Positions 15,901 through 24,382 of a stretch of DNA of 64,000 bases are shown piece after piece. Each line of letters starts with the position of its first letter. Positions within the stretch are counted from its first letter, which is position 1. The notes under the pieces are model-generated. The model did not search any database. It was not told where the DNA came from and saw only the letters and a program-made list of their open reading frames with translations. Made by a program: the position numbers and the translations under genes. The stretch is from CAJCIT01 sp963771305 (GTDB taxonomy: Bacteria; Acidobacteriota; Terriglobia; Bryobacterales; Bryobacteraceae): contig CAVYTS010000030.1 of the NCBI GenBank assembly GCA_963771305.1, positions 1 to 64,000 of the forward strand, in the 5' to 3' direction.

Positions 15901-18173
15901 TTAACGCCGGTTTCGCGGGTGATGTTGTAGGCCGCTTCGCCCAGCGTCTACCAATGCAAGCGCCGATGGCTATGGCGGCCAAGTTTGTGGCAGGCGAAGC
16001 AGTGACGGTTGCCGTGAATGGTCCTGTGGGCAAGCAGGAAGACGCCGCGCCGGAAGCGCGTGTGCGGTCGTATTTCCCGGAGGCGCTTTTCATTAATCCG
16101 GAAATCATCACCGATCAGAAGGGCGAGGCCAGCATCGTTATTCCGATGGCCGACTCCATTACGACCTGGCGGATGGCCATGGTGGCTTCGACACAGAAAG
16201 GCGCGCTGGGCGTCGGGACATCGAGCCTCAAAGTGTTCCAGGATTTCTTTGTGGATCTCGACCTCCCTGTGACGCTAACCCAGGGAGACCGCGTCTCTAT
16301 TCCAGTAGCTGCCTACAACTACTCGGGTGCGCACGGCGAAGTCAGTCTCAATCTGCAACCCGCGGACTGGTTCGCTCTCGTTAATGACTCCTCGAATAAG
16401 ACGGTTTCGGTGGATTCGGGTCGCGTGGGAGGTTCTCAGTTCACGATTGAAGCGAAGCGGATTGGCAAGTTTAAGCTGACTCTTGCCGCCACGATGCCGG
16501 GCCGAGCCGACATCGTGGTCCGTGACATTGAAGTGATTCCGAACGGGCGCGAGCAGACGGAAGTCTTCAACGGGCGGCTCGAATCCTCGGTCCAGCATGA
16601 TCTCGCATTCCCGCCGGATGCCATCCAAGGGGCAAGTACTATCTTTGTGCGCCTCTATCCGGGCCCGCTGAGCCAGGTTGTCGAAGGGATGGACGCGATT
16701 CTGCAAATGCCTTACGGCTGCTTCGAACAGACCTCATCGAGTACCTATCCGAACGTGCTGGCGCTCGACTATATGAAACGCTCCAAGAAACTCACGCCCG
16801 AGGTGCATGCCAAGGCCGAGGGGTTCATTACCAACGGTTATCAGCGTCTCTTGACGTTCGAGGTGCCCGGCGGCGGATTTTCCTGGTTCGGCAATGCACC
16901 CGCCAACAAGATCCTGACGTCCTACGGCCTGATGGAGTTCTCGGATATGTCGAAGGTGCATGATGTGGATCCAAGACTGATCCAGCGCACGCAGGAGTGG
17001 CTTGCGTCGCAGCAAAAGGGAGACGGCAGCTGGCCGTCCGACCGGAACTTCATCAATGAAGGAGCGACGGATCGCTACAACTCCGATGCGTTACGAATCA
17101 CCGCGTATATCGCCTGGGCGCTTGCAAACACGAAGTATGCGGGACCCGCCGTCGATCGCGCCAAGCAGTATGTGGAAAACCACCTGGGCGATAAGGCCGA
17201 TTCGTACACCCTCGCGGTGATTGCCAACTTCGCTGCTGCCTACGAAGAAGACCGCGAGTTTACGTCCCGCGCCACAGAGAAGCTGCTCCAAGCGCGCGTA
17301 GAGAGAGGCGACAAAGCCTGGTGGACGACCGAAGAGACCGGCGTCTATGGGATGGGTGAAAGCGCGACTATCGAGACTACCGGCTTGGCAGTGCAGGCGC
17401 TGCTCAGTTCTGGTCAAGCCTCGGCAATCGCGCGCAAGGCGCTGGCCTACCTGTCGTCGAAGAAAGACGCCTCCGGCACATGGGGAACCACGCAGGCTAC
17501 CATCATGGCGCTGCGTGCGTTGCTCCTGTCGATGGATAAGGGAGCTGCGGACGTGCGCGGCACGGTTGAGATCACGCTCAACGATGTGCCGGCTGGGACA
17601 CTGGCATTGACGCCGGACAAAAACGACCTGTTTCACCAGTTCGTTTTGAAGAAGGCAAATTCAGGAGGCAGCAATCGGATCGGCCTCCACTTCGTGGGGA
17701 AGGGCAGCCTTGCTTATCAGGTGGTTGGGCGGTACTTCATGCCGTGGAAAGAACCACCGGCCGAGGAAGCGCTCTCAATCGATGTTGCTTACGACCGCAA
17801 GTCGTTGGCTCAAGATGACATTGCCACCGCAACCGCGACTGTCAAGAACAACATGGTTCAGCGCGCCAACATGATCATGATCGATCTGGGCATCCCACCG
17901 GGTTTTGATCTACTGAGCGAAGACCTGCAACAGATGCAGGAGCAAACTGCGAACAAGCACGGCGGCCGGCTCGAGAAGTTCACTCAAACCGCGACGCAAG
18001 CGATCCTCTACTTCGACTCGATTCCGGCCGGCGGCAGCGTATCGGTGAAGTATCGGCTGCGGGCCAAGTACCCGATTCGAGCTCGGTCGTTCCTGGCGAA
18101 GGCATATGAGTATTACGATCCGGCAGTGAATGCGGTGGCACGGCCCGCACTTATGGAGGTGCGGAAGAGATAA
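12909..18173 (+). CDS. Alpha-2-macroglobulin family protein with inserted GspG-like and carboxypeptidase-regulatory domains
   Basis: A 1754-residue envelope protease-trap-type protein. The start is GTG 12909, preceded by GAGAGGAG. The N-terminal hydrophobic segment has a lipobox-like IGGC (Cys26), suggesting a lipoprotein. MG-type beta domains follow (TEKPLYQPSQTIHVRALALD near 250; NVEKYVLPKFRV near 345; GEKAIYRAGDRMRF near 560; DAPVYRPGSEARVRFRVTNT near 655). At about 805-865 lies a pseudopilin-like segment (RDAWGTSLRI ... SAGADQTFDTADDM) and at about 894-984 a CarboxypepD_reg-like domain; both sit where the bait region is expected. The ANATO-less A2M core follows (ITTWRMAMVAS). The thioester motif PYGCFEQ (Cys1271, Gln1274) is intact, then the alpha-helical TED (GGGFSWFG, GDGSWPSDRN) and a receptor-binding-like domain. 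It probably traps proteases in the periplasm, under control of the upstream sigma factor. It overlaps livM tail-to-tail by 23 bp. Confidence 0.88.
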   Translation: MDFYSLFTKPGVRPAAILCSTLIGGCLAVLSVGSNRTDASGGKTLSATHKMGPLNVTIPYENQRTGSGQLTLEVLDPEDGVIGRTERASTITTGSGQWQETLKLAKALPLDDLVWHRLHYRFVFAGNSSPAIDGIEPLSKMLRIPIIHVLAQQAYASGARAAVRIIATDSGNQPIGGVGAVRIEFGDKRQVLYAGSLNSRGTTEAQFRFPAGIAGNQSLRYVVDTPLGSTELTQPVRLENKTSILLTTEKPLYQPSQTIHVRALALDRVSHEAVANRKLTFEIEDSRGNKVFKTVTQTDTFGVASTEFPLADEVNLGTYHLRAQMDEEGAGNTSELALNVEKYVLPKFRVAVEFTGRNQHGYRPGDHVAGVVRANYFFGKAVAGEVTVKATGLDVTQFEAARVEGHTDADGAYRFDLKLPAYFAGKPLNGGAVRVLLEAVVKDSAAHSETRGEPIIVSESPLIVTAVPEGGKVAPGLENQIFVLTSYADGKPAATQLHVHADANNDQTVSTDEGGIASIRLKPGFGPITIEAKDKEGNPVQSTIALDLRTGADQILLRGEKAIYRAGDRMRFTVLSTRSRGTAYVDVIKDGQTILTRDIDIVHGQAEFELPATPDLAGTIDVNVYLFGANAVPVADHRLVFVQPVDELRIEATSDAPVYRPGSEARVRFRVTNTHGQGVQAALGLQVVDEAVFAIAEKQPGFAKVFFYLEQEVMKPRYEIHSIDVDDLVTEVHPHNAVRRDRAAQALFSATELVNQNKFQAEAGRDVLQAKFPQYNQRYWVKFREQAREVAERLTRDRKQHPGTNDLTELMARDGAAPVRDAWGTSLRIQRASWQPNTQFTVRSAGADQTFDTADDMEAILLTRTTRVLVPSASREFDVEIEHDRGPFNSRAEITGTVLDVTGAAVAGADVTTRDVATGVERRTRSNAAGEFSLASLPPGKYWVGLAASGFEMASGTVNLHQRDRAVLSATLQVGSVTTAVEVVASAPVMQFEARHQLNAGFAGDVVGRFAQRLPMQAPMAMAAKFVAGEAVTVAVNGPVGKQEDAAPEARVRSYFPEALFINPEIITDQKGEASIVIPMADSITTWRMAMVASTQKGALGVGTSSLKVFQDFFVDLDLPVTLTQGDRVSIPVAAYNYSGAHGEVSLNLQPADWFALVNDSSNKTVSVDSGRVGGSQFTIEAKRIGKFKLTLAATMPGRADIVVRDIEVIPNGREQTEVFNGRLESSVQHDLAFPPDAIQGASTIFVRLYPGPLSQVVEGMDAILQMPYGCFEQTSSSTYPNVLALDYMKRSKKLTPEVHAKAEGFITNGYQRLLTFEVPGGGFSWFGNAPANKILTSYGLMEFSDMSKVHDVDPRLIQRTQEWLASQQKGDGSWPSDRNFINEGATDRYNSDALRITAYIAWALANTKYAGPAVDRAKQYVENHLGDKADSYTLAVIANFAAAYEEDREFTSRATEKLLQARVERGDKAWWTTEETGVYGMGESATIETTGLAVQALLSSGQASAIARKALAYLSSKKDASGTWGTTQATIMALRALLLSMDKGAADVRGTVEITLNDVPAGTLALTPDKNDLFHQFVLKKANSGGSNRIGLHFVGKGSLAYQVVGRYFMPWKEPPAEEALSIDVAYDRKSLAQDDIATATATVKNNMVQRANMIMIDLGIPPGFDLLSEDLQQMQEQTANKHGGRLEKFTQTATQAILYFDSIPAGGSVSVKYRLRAKYPIRARSFLAKAYEYYDPAVNAVARPALMEVRKR

Positions 18174-19086
18174 GTCCGCGGGGTCGCAGCGCCAGCATCG
18201 CAGCGATCAAAGCGCCAATCAGAACAACCTGCAAGGCCGCAGCGCGTGCTTGTTCGGCCTGGGGTATCCATCCGCGCATCAGTCCGCCCGCGGCGGTCCA
18301 AAAGCCCCAAACCAAGAAGGCGCCGGCAATCGCGCCCCTGTTGTTGCCTGAGCCGCCCACGATCAGCATGGCCCAAATCTGAAAGGTCAGGATCGGAAGA
18401 AAGTCCTCCGGTGCGATGTAGCCGACGAAATGCGCGTACAGCGCGCCACCGAGACCCATCAGCATCGTCCCGATGACGAAACTCTGCAGGCGGAACAGGA
18501 AGACCCGCTTGCCAACCGAAGATGCCGCATCTTCGTCTTCACGGATCGCACGCAGTACCCGTCCCCAAGGACTATCGACCAGTCTGGTCAGCGCATGATA
18601 GACCAATCCCAGCAAGGCGAGCGATAGCCCTAGATAAGCCAAAGTCCACGGCAGGCCTGCCCCCAGCCACACCTGCATCGGCTTCGGAATGAACTGTACC
18701 CCGAATGGCCCACTCGTCAAAGGCGTTGCGTTGTTGGCCACCACCTGTATGGTGACGGCGATGCCGAAGGTTGTGATGGCGAGATAGTCCCGCCGTAGAC
18801 GCAAAGCCACGGCCCCGATAAAGAGCCCGGCAAGGCCGGTGACAAGCGTTGCCGCCACCAGGCCGGCGGCAACCGGCCATCCGAATCCAGCCAAGCGATC
18901 CGGGGCTTTCGGCGTCGTCAATAACGCCGACGTGTAGGCGCCGATGGCGACGAACCCAGCCACGCCCACGTTGAACAGGCCCGTGAAACCCCATTGCAGA
19001 TTCAACCCCAGCGTGATGATGGCGAACACCGTGGCAAAGACCAGGAAGAAGCTTGCGTACGACATCCAGCCGACCAATACCTGCAT
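18151..19086 (-). CDS. livM: Branched-chain amino acid-type ABC transporter permease
   Basis: A 311-residue polytopic membrane protein with the LivM signature (ITLGLNLQWGFTGLFNVGVA; LRRDYLAITTFGIAVTIQ; RVLRAIREDEDAASSVGK, the EAA-like coupling loop; IVGGSGNNRGAIAGAF). The ATG at 19086 shares one base with the upstream livH stop (TGATG), so the two are translationally coupled. It forms the transmembrane channel with LivH. It is the last gene of the six-gene operon. Its end overlaps the convergent alpha-2-macroglobulin gene by 23 bp. The exact substrate (branched-chain or other amino acid, urea, aromatic acid) cannot be told from the permease. Confidence 0.9.
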   Translation of the reverse strand: MQVLVGWMSYASFFLVFATVFAIITLGLNLQWGFTGLFNVGVAGFVAIGAYTSALLTTPKAPDRLAGFGWPVAAGLVAATLVTGLAGLFIGAVALRLRRDYLAITTFGIAVTIQVVANNATPLTSGPFGVQFIPKPMQVWLGAGLPWTLAYLGLSLALLGLVYHALTRLVDSPWGRVLRAIREDEDAASSVGKRVFLFRLQSFVIGTMLMGLGGALYAHFVGYIAPEDFLPILTFQIWAMLIVGGSGNNRGAIAGAFLVWGFWTAAGGLMRGWIPQAEQARAAALQVVLIGALIAAMLALRPRGLISSAPP

Positions 19087-20003
19087 CAGGTTCTCTCTCC
19101 GAACAAGCCATTCGGTTTCACCATCAGAACCAGGATCAAGACGATAAACGCAGCGGCCGTGCGGTACTCTGCTCCCACCAGAGTCACCGATGCGCTCTCC
19201 GCCAGACCCACTATCAATCCACCCAGGACAGCTCCCCAGACGGAGCCGATGCCACCCAGAATGACGGCGGCAAACAGAGGCAGCAAGAGATCGACTCCCA
19301 TGGTTGGGCGCAATTGGACCGTGATGCCGGCGAAGACTCCTGCTATCGCTGCAAGCACGCCGCCGATCATCCAGGTGGCGCGTAGAACGCGTTCGGGATC
19401 GATTCCCGTCGCTTGGGCAAGAGCTGGGTTCGTTGCGGTAGCCCGCATCGATCTGCCCAGGACGCTGTAGCGCAGAAACAGATGCAGTCCGGCGACGGCG
19501 GCTAGCGTCAGCAAGAGAACCAGAAGCTGGTCGGGCGTAAAGCGCAACCCACCCCAGAAGCTGCGCGGCAACATGGGCATGGCAATCTGCAGATTCTGCG
19601 AGAAGTATTTTGGCACGCCACCCTGCCAGAAGAGCAGCAAGTTGCGGAGCACAAGCGCCGCGCCAAAACTGGCAATGACCAGCGTAATTGAGCCGTGTTT
19701 GCGCAGCCGCTTGAACAGAATCGTGTCGAGCAGCAGGGAGAGCAGCGCCGTTAGTGCCGCTGCAACAACCATGGCGACGACGAGACCCCACCCGAAGGAA
19801 AACGGTCCGATGGGCGCCGCCAGGCCCTCGTTGATGGCCGTCAGTCCGGTGGTTACGATGAGCGCAAGGTAAGCACCCCAAGCCAATAGCTCGCCATGAC
19901 TGAAGTTGGAAAAGCGGACGATGGATAGGGTGAGGCTCAAGCCAATGGCCCCCAGCGAGATCACCGAGCCAATGATGAGACCGTCCGCGATGATCTGAAA
20001 CAC
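19086..20003 (-). CDS. livH: Branched-chain amino acid-type ABC transporter permease
   Basis: A 305-residue membrane protein of the LivH family: IIADGLIIGSVISLGAIGLS with SIVRFSNFSHGELLAWGAYL at the N-terminus, the coupling-loop motif LGRSMRATATNPALAQATGI, and LGGIGSVWGAVLGGLIVGLA near the C-terminus. About eight hydrophobic spans are expected. It pairs with LivM to make the pore. Its start overlaps the livF stop (both at 20003) and its stop overlaps the livM start by one base, so it is part of a tightly coupled operon. Confidence 0.9.
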   Translation of the reverse strand: MFQIIADGLIIGSVISLGAIGLSLTLSIVRFSNFSHGELLAWGAYLALIVTTGLTAINEGLAAPIGPFSFGWGLVVAMVVAAALTALLSLLLDTILFKRLRKHGSITLVIASFGAALVLRNLLLFWQGGVPKYFSQNLQIAMPMLPRSFWGGLRFTPDQLLVLLLTLAAVAGLHLFLRYSVLGRSMRATATNPALAQATGIDPERVLRATWMIGGVLAAIAGVFAGITVQLRPTMGVDLLLPLFAAVILGGIGSVWGAVLGGLIVGLAESASVTLVGAEYRTAAAFIVLILVLMVKPNGLFGERT

Positions 20004-20755
20004 TAGGCTTGTTCTTTCACAAACGGTTTACCTGTCCGGCGCCCTAGATAAAGCTCGGCGACACGATCATCATTCAGCAACTCGGAGCTGCGTGCCACGA
20101 TGCGCTCTTTGCCCTCCACCAGAACAGCGGCGCGGTCGGCGAGTGCCAGCGCGGCTTTGACGTTTTGTTCCACCAGAAGCACGGTAACTCCGCTGTCTCG
20201 CACTTCGCGCAGTTTGTCGAAAACCTGCTCCACCATTTTGGGGCTTAAGCCAGCTGATGGTTCGTCCAGAATGAGCAGCTTGGGCCGGGCAATCAGCCCG
20301 CGCGCCACAGCTAGCATCTGACGCTGCCCGCCGGAGAGTTGTGCTGCCCGTTGGGCGCGCTGGCGATAGAGATCCGGGAACACAGCGTAGACGGGATCCA
20401 AACGTTCAGGGCGATTCGCCTTTACGATGGCCGCGGCCAGTTCCAGGTTTTCAGCGACGCTCAGATTCACAAACACATTCTCGGTCTGTGGCACGAAGGC
20501 CAGGCCTTCAAAGACCATGCGGTGCGCCGGCGTTCTTGTGATGTCTCTTCCGAACAGCAGGTTGCGACCCTTGCTGATGGGAACCAGGCCCGCCACCGCT
20601 TTCACCAGCGTCGATTTACCGGCGCCATTCGGTCCGATGACGGCAACAATTTCACCCGACTGCACGGTCAGGGAAGCCCCGCGAACAATGGAGAGCCCCG
20701 GCTCGTAACCTGCCTCGAGTGATCCAATTGCAAGAGCGTGCACTGGGTCTGTCAT
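20003..20755 (-). CDS. livF: ABC transporter ATP-binding protein
   Basis: A 250-residue ATPase. Walker A is GPNGAGKSTL, the signature motif is LSGGQRQMLAVARGL, Walker B is LLILDEPSAGLSP, and the switch His lies in LLVEQNVKAALALAD, where Glu-Gln-Asn replaces the His motif in LivF style. It energises uptake through LivHM together with LivG. It overlaps livG by 4 bp (20752-20755) and livH by one base. The length is normal for LivF. Confidence 0.9.
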   Translation of the reverse strand: MTDPVHALAIGSLEAGYEPGLSIVRGASLTVQSGEIVAVIGPNGAGKSTLVKAVAGLVPISKGRNLLFGRDITRTPAHRMVFEGLAFVPQTENVFVNLSVAENLELAAAIVKANRPERLDPVYAVFPDLYRQRAQRAAQLSGGQRQMLAVARGLIARPKLLILDEPSAGLSPKMVEQVFDKLREVRDSGVTVLLVEQNVKAALALADRAAVLVEGKERIVARSSELLNDDRVAELYLGRRTGKPFVKEQA

Positions 20756-21525
20756 GCCGCGGTTCCCAGATAGGCCTCAATCACACGCGGATCGCTCAAC
20801 ACGGCGCTGGCATCGCCAGACATCAAAAGCCGGCCCTGCGCCATCACCATCACCGGCCGGCATATAGAAGCCACCAGGTCCATGTTGTGTTCGATGATCA
20901 AGAACGTTGTTCCCTCGGCATTGAGGGCAGTCACCTTGTCAACGATCTGATCGAGCAATACCGGGTTGACGCCAGCGCCAGGCTCGTCCAGCAGCACTAG
21001 CTTTGGTTTCGAAACCATCACCCGCGCTAATTCGAGTAACTTGCGCTGGCCCCCTGACAAAATTCGCGCGGGCTTTTGCTCGAGATCCGACAGTCCTACA
21101 AGACTCAGCCAGTACCTTGCTGCTTCTCTGGTCTCCTGCTCCTGCCGGCTCACCAGCTTTCGTCGCACCCAGTTCATCCAGAAGCGCTCGCCGGCTTGTC
21201 CGGTGGCCGCCACCATCATGTTGTCCAGTACCGACATCTCCGGGAAAGGTCGCGGGATCTGAAAAGTGCGCGCTAAGCCAGCCGCGAATACATCGCAAGG
21301 CGAGTGTCCGGAAATGTCCCGGCCGTCCAGTAACACCCGTCCGGCTGACAGCTTCAGGAACCCAGCCAGGCAATGGAACAGCGTTGTCTTCCCGGCGCCG
21401 TTGGGTCCGATCAGACCAGCGATGGAACCCGATTTCAAAGAAAAGGAAACCTGGTTCACCGCCTGATGGCCACCGAAGCTCTTGGTGATCCCGTCTACCA
21501 CCAGAAGATCGCAGTCGGGTCTCAT
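20752..21525 (-). CDS. livG: ABC transporter ATP-binding protein
   Basis: A 257-residue ATPase with Walker A GPNGAGKTTLFHCLAGF, the LivG-type insert GLARTFQIPRPFPEMSVLDN, signature LSGGQRKLLELARVM, Walker B LVLLDEPGAGVNP, and H-loop FLIIEHNMDLVASI. The GVNP after the D-loop and the FQIPR segment separate it from LivF. It overlaps the AKR-RidA gene by 4 bp upstream and livF by 4 bp downstream. It acts as heterodimer partner of LivF on the cytoplasmic face of LivHM. Confidence 0.9.
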   Translation of the reverse strand: MRPDCDLLVVDGITKSFGGHQAVNQVSFSLKSGSIAGLIGPNGAGKTTLFHCLAGFLKLSAGRVLLDGRDISGHSPCDVFAAGLARTFQIPRPFPEMSVLDNMMVAATGQAGERFWMNWVRRKLVSRQEQETREAARYWLSLVGLSDLEQKPARILSGGQRKLLELARVMVSKPKLVLLDEPGAGVNPVLLDQIVDKVTALNAEGTTFLIIEHNMDLVASICRPVMVMAQGRLLMSGDASAVLSDPRVIEAYLGTAA

Positions 21526-23006
21526 TCCACAACAGCCTCTGCTTCGATCTCCACCAGATAACCATCGCCAATCAATGCGGCAACTTGGAGCATCGTGTTG
21601 GCAGGACGGGTCTCGCCGAAGTAACTGCCGTGGACTCTACTCACAACCTCCCAGTCGTTTGCGTTCGTCAGGTAGACTCTGGTCCGCACAATGTCTTCGG
21701 CGCATCCGCCCAGAGCCTTGATGCTGGCGGTGATCTTGTCCAGGATGTAGGTGGTCTGGACGGCAGCATCGTTCTTGCCAATTAAGTGCCCAATCCCATG
21801 TGTCGCCGTCGTCCCTGACACCATGATGCGGTCCCCTGTCCGAACCGCGCGCGAGTACCCGGCGATGGGCTCCCAAGCGCTGCCGCTGTCAAGCTTCCAA
21901 CGATTGGAATAGCCTTCGATCGGTTGGCGCTTCCACAGCGGAGTCAAGGATTTCAAGTGATGGCTCAGATCTCCCGACGCCGTCAGGAACGGTGGCCGGC
22001 GATACTCGTCCCCACAGTCGCCTGGTATACGCCGGGTTCCGGCAAATGCCTTGGACAGAGTGGCATTGTCTTCCTCATCTAGGGCAAAATCAAACAGCTT
22101 CAGGTTGTCGGCCCGGTGCTCGGACTCGCCCAATCGGGCGCCAACAATTATGGCGGCCACGGCGCTTTGTTCCAGCACCCAGCGAGTTGCCACGTTCGAC
22201 AAGGATGCCCCATGCTTGCTTCCAATCGCTCGAGCGGCCCTCAGCACGTTCTGTAAGGCGCACCACCCACCCACCGCGTGAATGAAGCGCTGGTACTTCA
22301 TCTTGCTCCAGTCGTTCACCGCGGCGGGTTCGGTCGCTCCCACCCAGCGCTCTGTCAGAAATCCGCCACCGAGCGTGCCGTATGCCAACAGCCGTACTCC
22401 CCGGTCCAGACACAGGTCGGACATCGCCTCAGTTGCTCGCCGATCGAGCAAGGACAAACACACTTGGTTGGTAGCAATCGGGATGCCCTCGTTCAACAAC
22501 AGCCGCAAGTGCGCAGTATCAAAATTTGTCAGACCCAGATGGGCAATCAACCCTTCCCCTCGGAGCCGGGCCAGCTCCACCATCGCGTCAATATAACGAG
22601 GATCGTCGAATGTCCACCAATGAAACTGCATCAGGTCGATACATGAGGTTTGAAGACGATCCAAGGCTCGCTCGACACCCTCTCGAACTGTGGCCGGAGT
22701 CATCGGCCCCGGGGAAGGGCACCACTTGGTAAAGGCCCGCACTGGCGGATGGCCGGCGGAAGCCAACAACGTTCCGGTAATGACTTCTGCCGATCCGTAA
22801 TGATCGGCCATGTCAAAGGAGTCGAAGCCCGCCCGCGCGTACTCGGCCATTCCGGCGGCTCCTTGTACCGGATCCAGAGCTGTGCCTCCGCGCTCCATGT
22901 CAGCCACTTGCCATAGACCCGTCACGATGCGCGAGATCTCGAGCCCCGGAGCCAGCATGGTGCGCTGCGGGCGCGCCACAGCGGGTTCAATTGTCTGATC
23001 GCTCAT
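21522..23006 (-). CDS. Aldo/keto reductase - RidA fusion protein
   Basis: A 494-residue two-domain enzyme. Residues about 15-335 form an aldo/keto reductase barrel with the catalytic tetrad visible: Asp and Tyr in FDMADHYGSAE, Lys in RAFTKWC, His in LMQFHWW. NADPH-site sequence AAIIVGARLGESEHRADNL is near the end. Residues about 365-494 form a RidA/YjgF domain (VSGTTATHGIGHLIG; VRTRVYLTNANDWEVV with the substrate-binding Arg; RPANTMLQVAALIG; VEIEAEAVVE). RidA proteins hydrolyse reactive enamine/imine intermediates; AKRs reduce carbonyls. The fusion suggests one enzyme that clears an imine and then reduces the resulting carbonyl, for a substrate brought in by the surrounding ABC importer. It overlaps the binding-protein gene and livG by 4 bp each. 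Confidence 0.85.
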   Translation of the reverse strand: MSDQTIEPAVARPQRTMLAPGLEISRIVTGLWQVADMERGGTALDPVQGAAGMAEYARAGFDSFDMADHYGSAEVITGTLLASAGHPPVRAFTKWCPSPGPMTPATVREGVERALDRLQTSCIDLMQFHWWTFDDPRYIDAMVELARLRGEGLIAHLGLTNFDTAHLRLLLNEGIPIATNQVCLSLLDRRATEAMSDLCLDRGVRLLAYGTLGGGFLTERWVGATEPAAVNDWSKMKYQRFIHAVGGWCALQNVLRAARAIGSKHGASLSNVATRWVLEQSAVAAIIVGARLGESEHRADNLKLFDFALDEEDNATLSKAFAGTRRIPGDCGDEYRRPPFLTASGDLSHHLKSLTPLWKRQPIEGYSNRWKLDSGSAWEPIAGYSRAVRTGDRIMVSGTTATHGIGHLIGKNDAAVQTTYILDKITASIKALGGCAEDIVRTRVYLTNANDWEVVSRVHGSYFGETRPANTMLQVAALIGDGYLVEIEAEAVVE

Positions 23007-24304
23007 TTTTGTAGCCGTGCCTGAATCGCCTGGACATCTTCCATGGACACTTGTCCGGCCGTCGTCACTTCACCGTTGGATATCTTCCAGGTTCGGAATG
23101 GGCCTGCGATATCGCCGTACTTGTCAAACTGCACGGGGCCAATCACGCCAACGTAGCGGACGCGTTTCTTTTCGCGGATCAGTTGGAGGGCCCGCGCAAA
23201 GCCCTCTGGACCAGCATGAACAACTTCTCCACCCGGATCGGTGACCCTGCGAATGGCGCCGCGTATGGCGGCCGCTTCAAAGCTGCCGGCTTGCGCAACG
23301 GCCAACCCCAGAATGATGCTCGCATCAAATGCGCGATCTGCCGCGGGCGAGTCCGGATCGATACCGCCGCTCATGGCGGAGTAGGCCTTGGCGAAGTATT
23401 CGGTTGAGGGTGTCCTCGTCGATCCGGATGAGGTGCCATACGCGTTGTTCAGAAATTGTTTCCCAACGCCCTTGATGAAGTCAGCTGTGTTCATGCCATC
23501 GTTCAACAGGAAAAGCTGTGGGCCGCCCTGTTGAATCCATGTGCGCACAATGGTGGTGCCGTCACCCGGGTAACCAACGAAGTAAAGCGCCGGCGGGTCG
23601 TCCTTGAGAGCCTTGGTGACTTCCGCGTTGTAAGAAGATTGGTCGGCATTGTAAGCCGTGACGCCGATGATCTTGCCGCCCAACGCCTGATACGCCCGGC
23701 GAAACTCGGCTACCATGTTAACCCCAAAGTCGTTGTTGACGTAAATGATGGTCAGGGCCTTGATTCCCCGTTCCAGCGCATATTTGGCGGCCGCCGTTCC
23801 CTGCAGCGCATCGCCGGTAATGGTCCGAAAAAACCAGCCACCGGTTTTTCCTTCGACGGCTAGTTTGGTGAGCGAGGGCGTCGAAGAGGCCGGCGAAATC
23901 TGAACTACGCCGGCAGGCGCCGTTACCGATGTCACCATCGGCATCGTGACCGAACTGATGGTGCCCCCAATGATGGCAGGCACCTTCTTGAGATCCACCA
24001 ACTGGCGGGCCTGATCGACGCCCACTGAGCCCTGACTCTGATCGTCGCGCACGTCAAATGCCAGCTTGCATCCCGCAATCCCCTGCGTCCCTGCCGCCTT
24101 GTTCAGGTCCCGGAAAGCCAGCTCAACGGATTTGCTGGCAGCTTGACCATAGCGCCCAGCGGCTCCGGTGAGGGAAACCACCACGCCCACCGTATGCGTA
24201 CACGAAGGCGATTGAGCATAAGCGATCTGGGAGCCAAGAGCCGCAATCATCGCGAGGGCGGGCGAGGAAATCAAAAGTCGGATACGACAACGTAATGGGA
24301 GCAA
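23003..24304 (-). CDS. ABC transporter substrate-binding protein (LivK/AmiC type)
   Basis: A 433-residue periplasmic binding protein with an N-terminal signal peptide (SSPALAMIAALGSQIAYAQ, probable cleavage after AYA). The Peripla_BP_6 fold is shown by VGVVVSLTGAAGRYGQAASK, VPAIIGGTISSVTMPMV, VVQISPASSTPSLTKL and LTIIYVNNDFGVNMVAEFRR. The family captures amino acids, amides or aromatic acids and delivers them to LivHM. It is the first gene of the operon and overlaps the AKR-RidA gene by 4 bp. No obvious operator was seen in the 78-bp gap to the upstream MBOAT gene, so it could also be read through from there. Confidence 0.88.
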   Translation of the reverse strand: MLPLRCRIRLLISSPALAMIAALGSQIAYAQSPSCTHTVGVVVSLTGAAGRYGQAASKSVELAFRDLNKAAGTQGIAGCKLAFDVRDDQSQGSVGVDQARQLVDLKKVPAIIGGTISSVTMPMVTSVTAPAGVVQISPASSTPSLTKLAVEGKTGGWFFRTITGDALQGTAAAKYALERGIKALTIIYVNNDFGVNMVAEFRRAYQALGGKIIGVTAYNADQSSYNAEVTKALKDDPPALYFVGYPGDGTTIVRTWIQQGGPQLFLLNDGMNTADFIKGVGKQFLNNAYGTSSGSTRTPSTEYFAKAYSAMSGGIDPDSPAADRAFDASIILGLAVAQAGSFEAAAIRGAIRRVTDPGGEVVHAGPEGFARALQLIREKKRVRYVGVIGPVQFDKYGDIAGPFRTWKISNGEVTTAGQVSMEDVQAIQARLQK

Positions 24305-24382
24305 TTTCTGATTGTTCCACGAGCGAGTTTGCGAGGCCTCAATGCCGCAAGCAGCCCGGACAGGAAATTCCCCGCTTGCCTC

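Noticed and set aside
19087..19881. N-terminal extension of the livM frame up to 19881
   Set aside because: It is the out-of-frame shadow of livH. The conserved start MQVLVGWMSYAS is at 19086.
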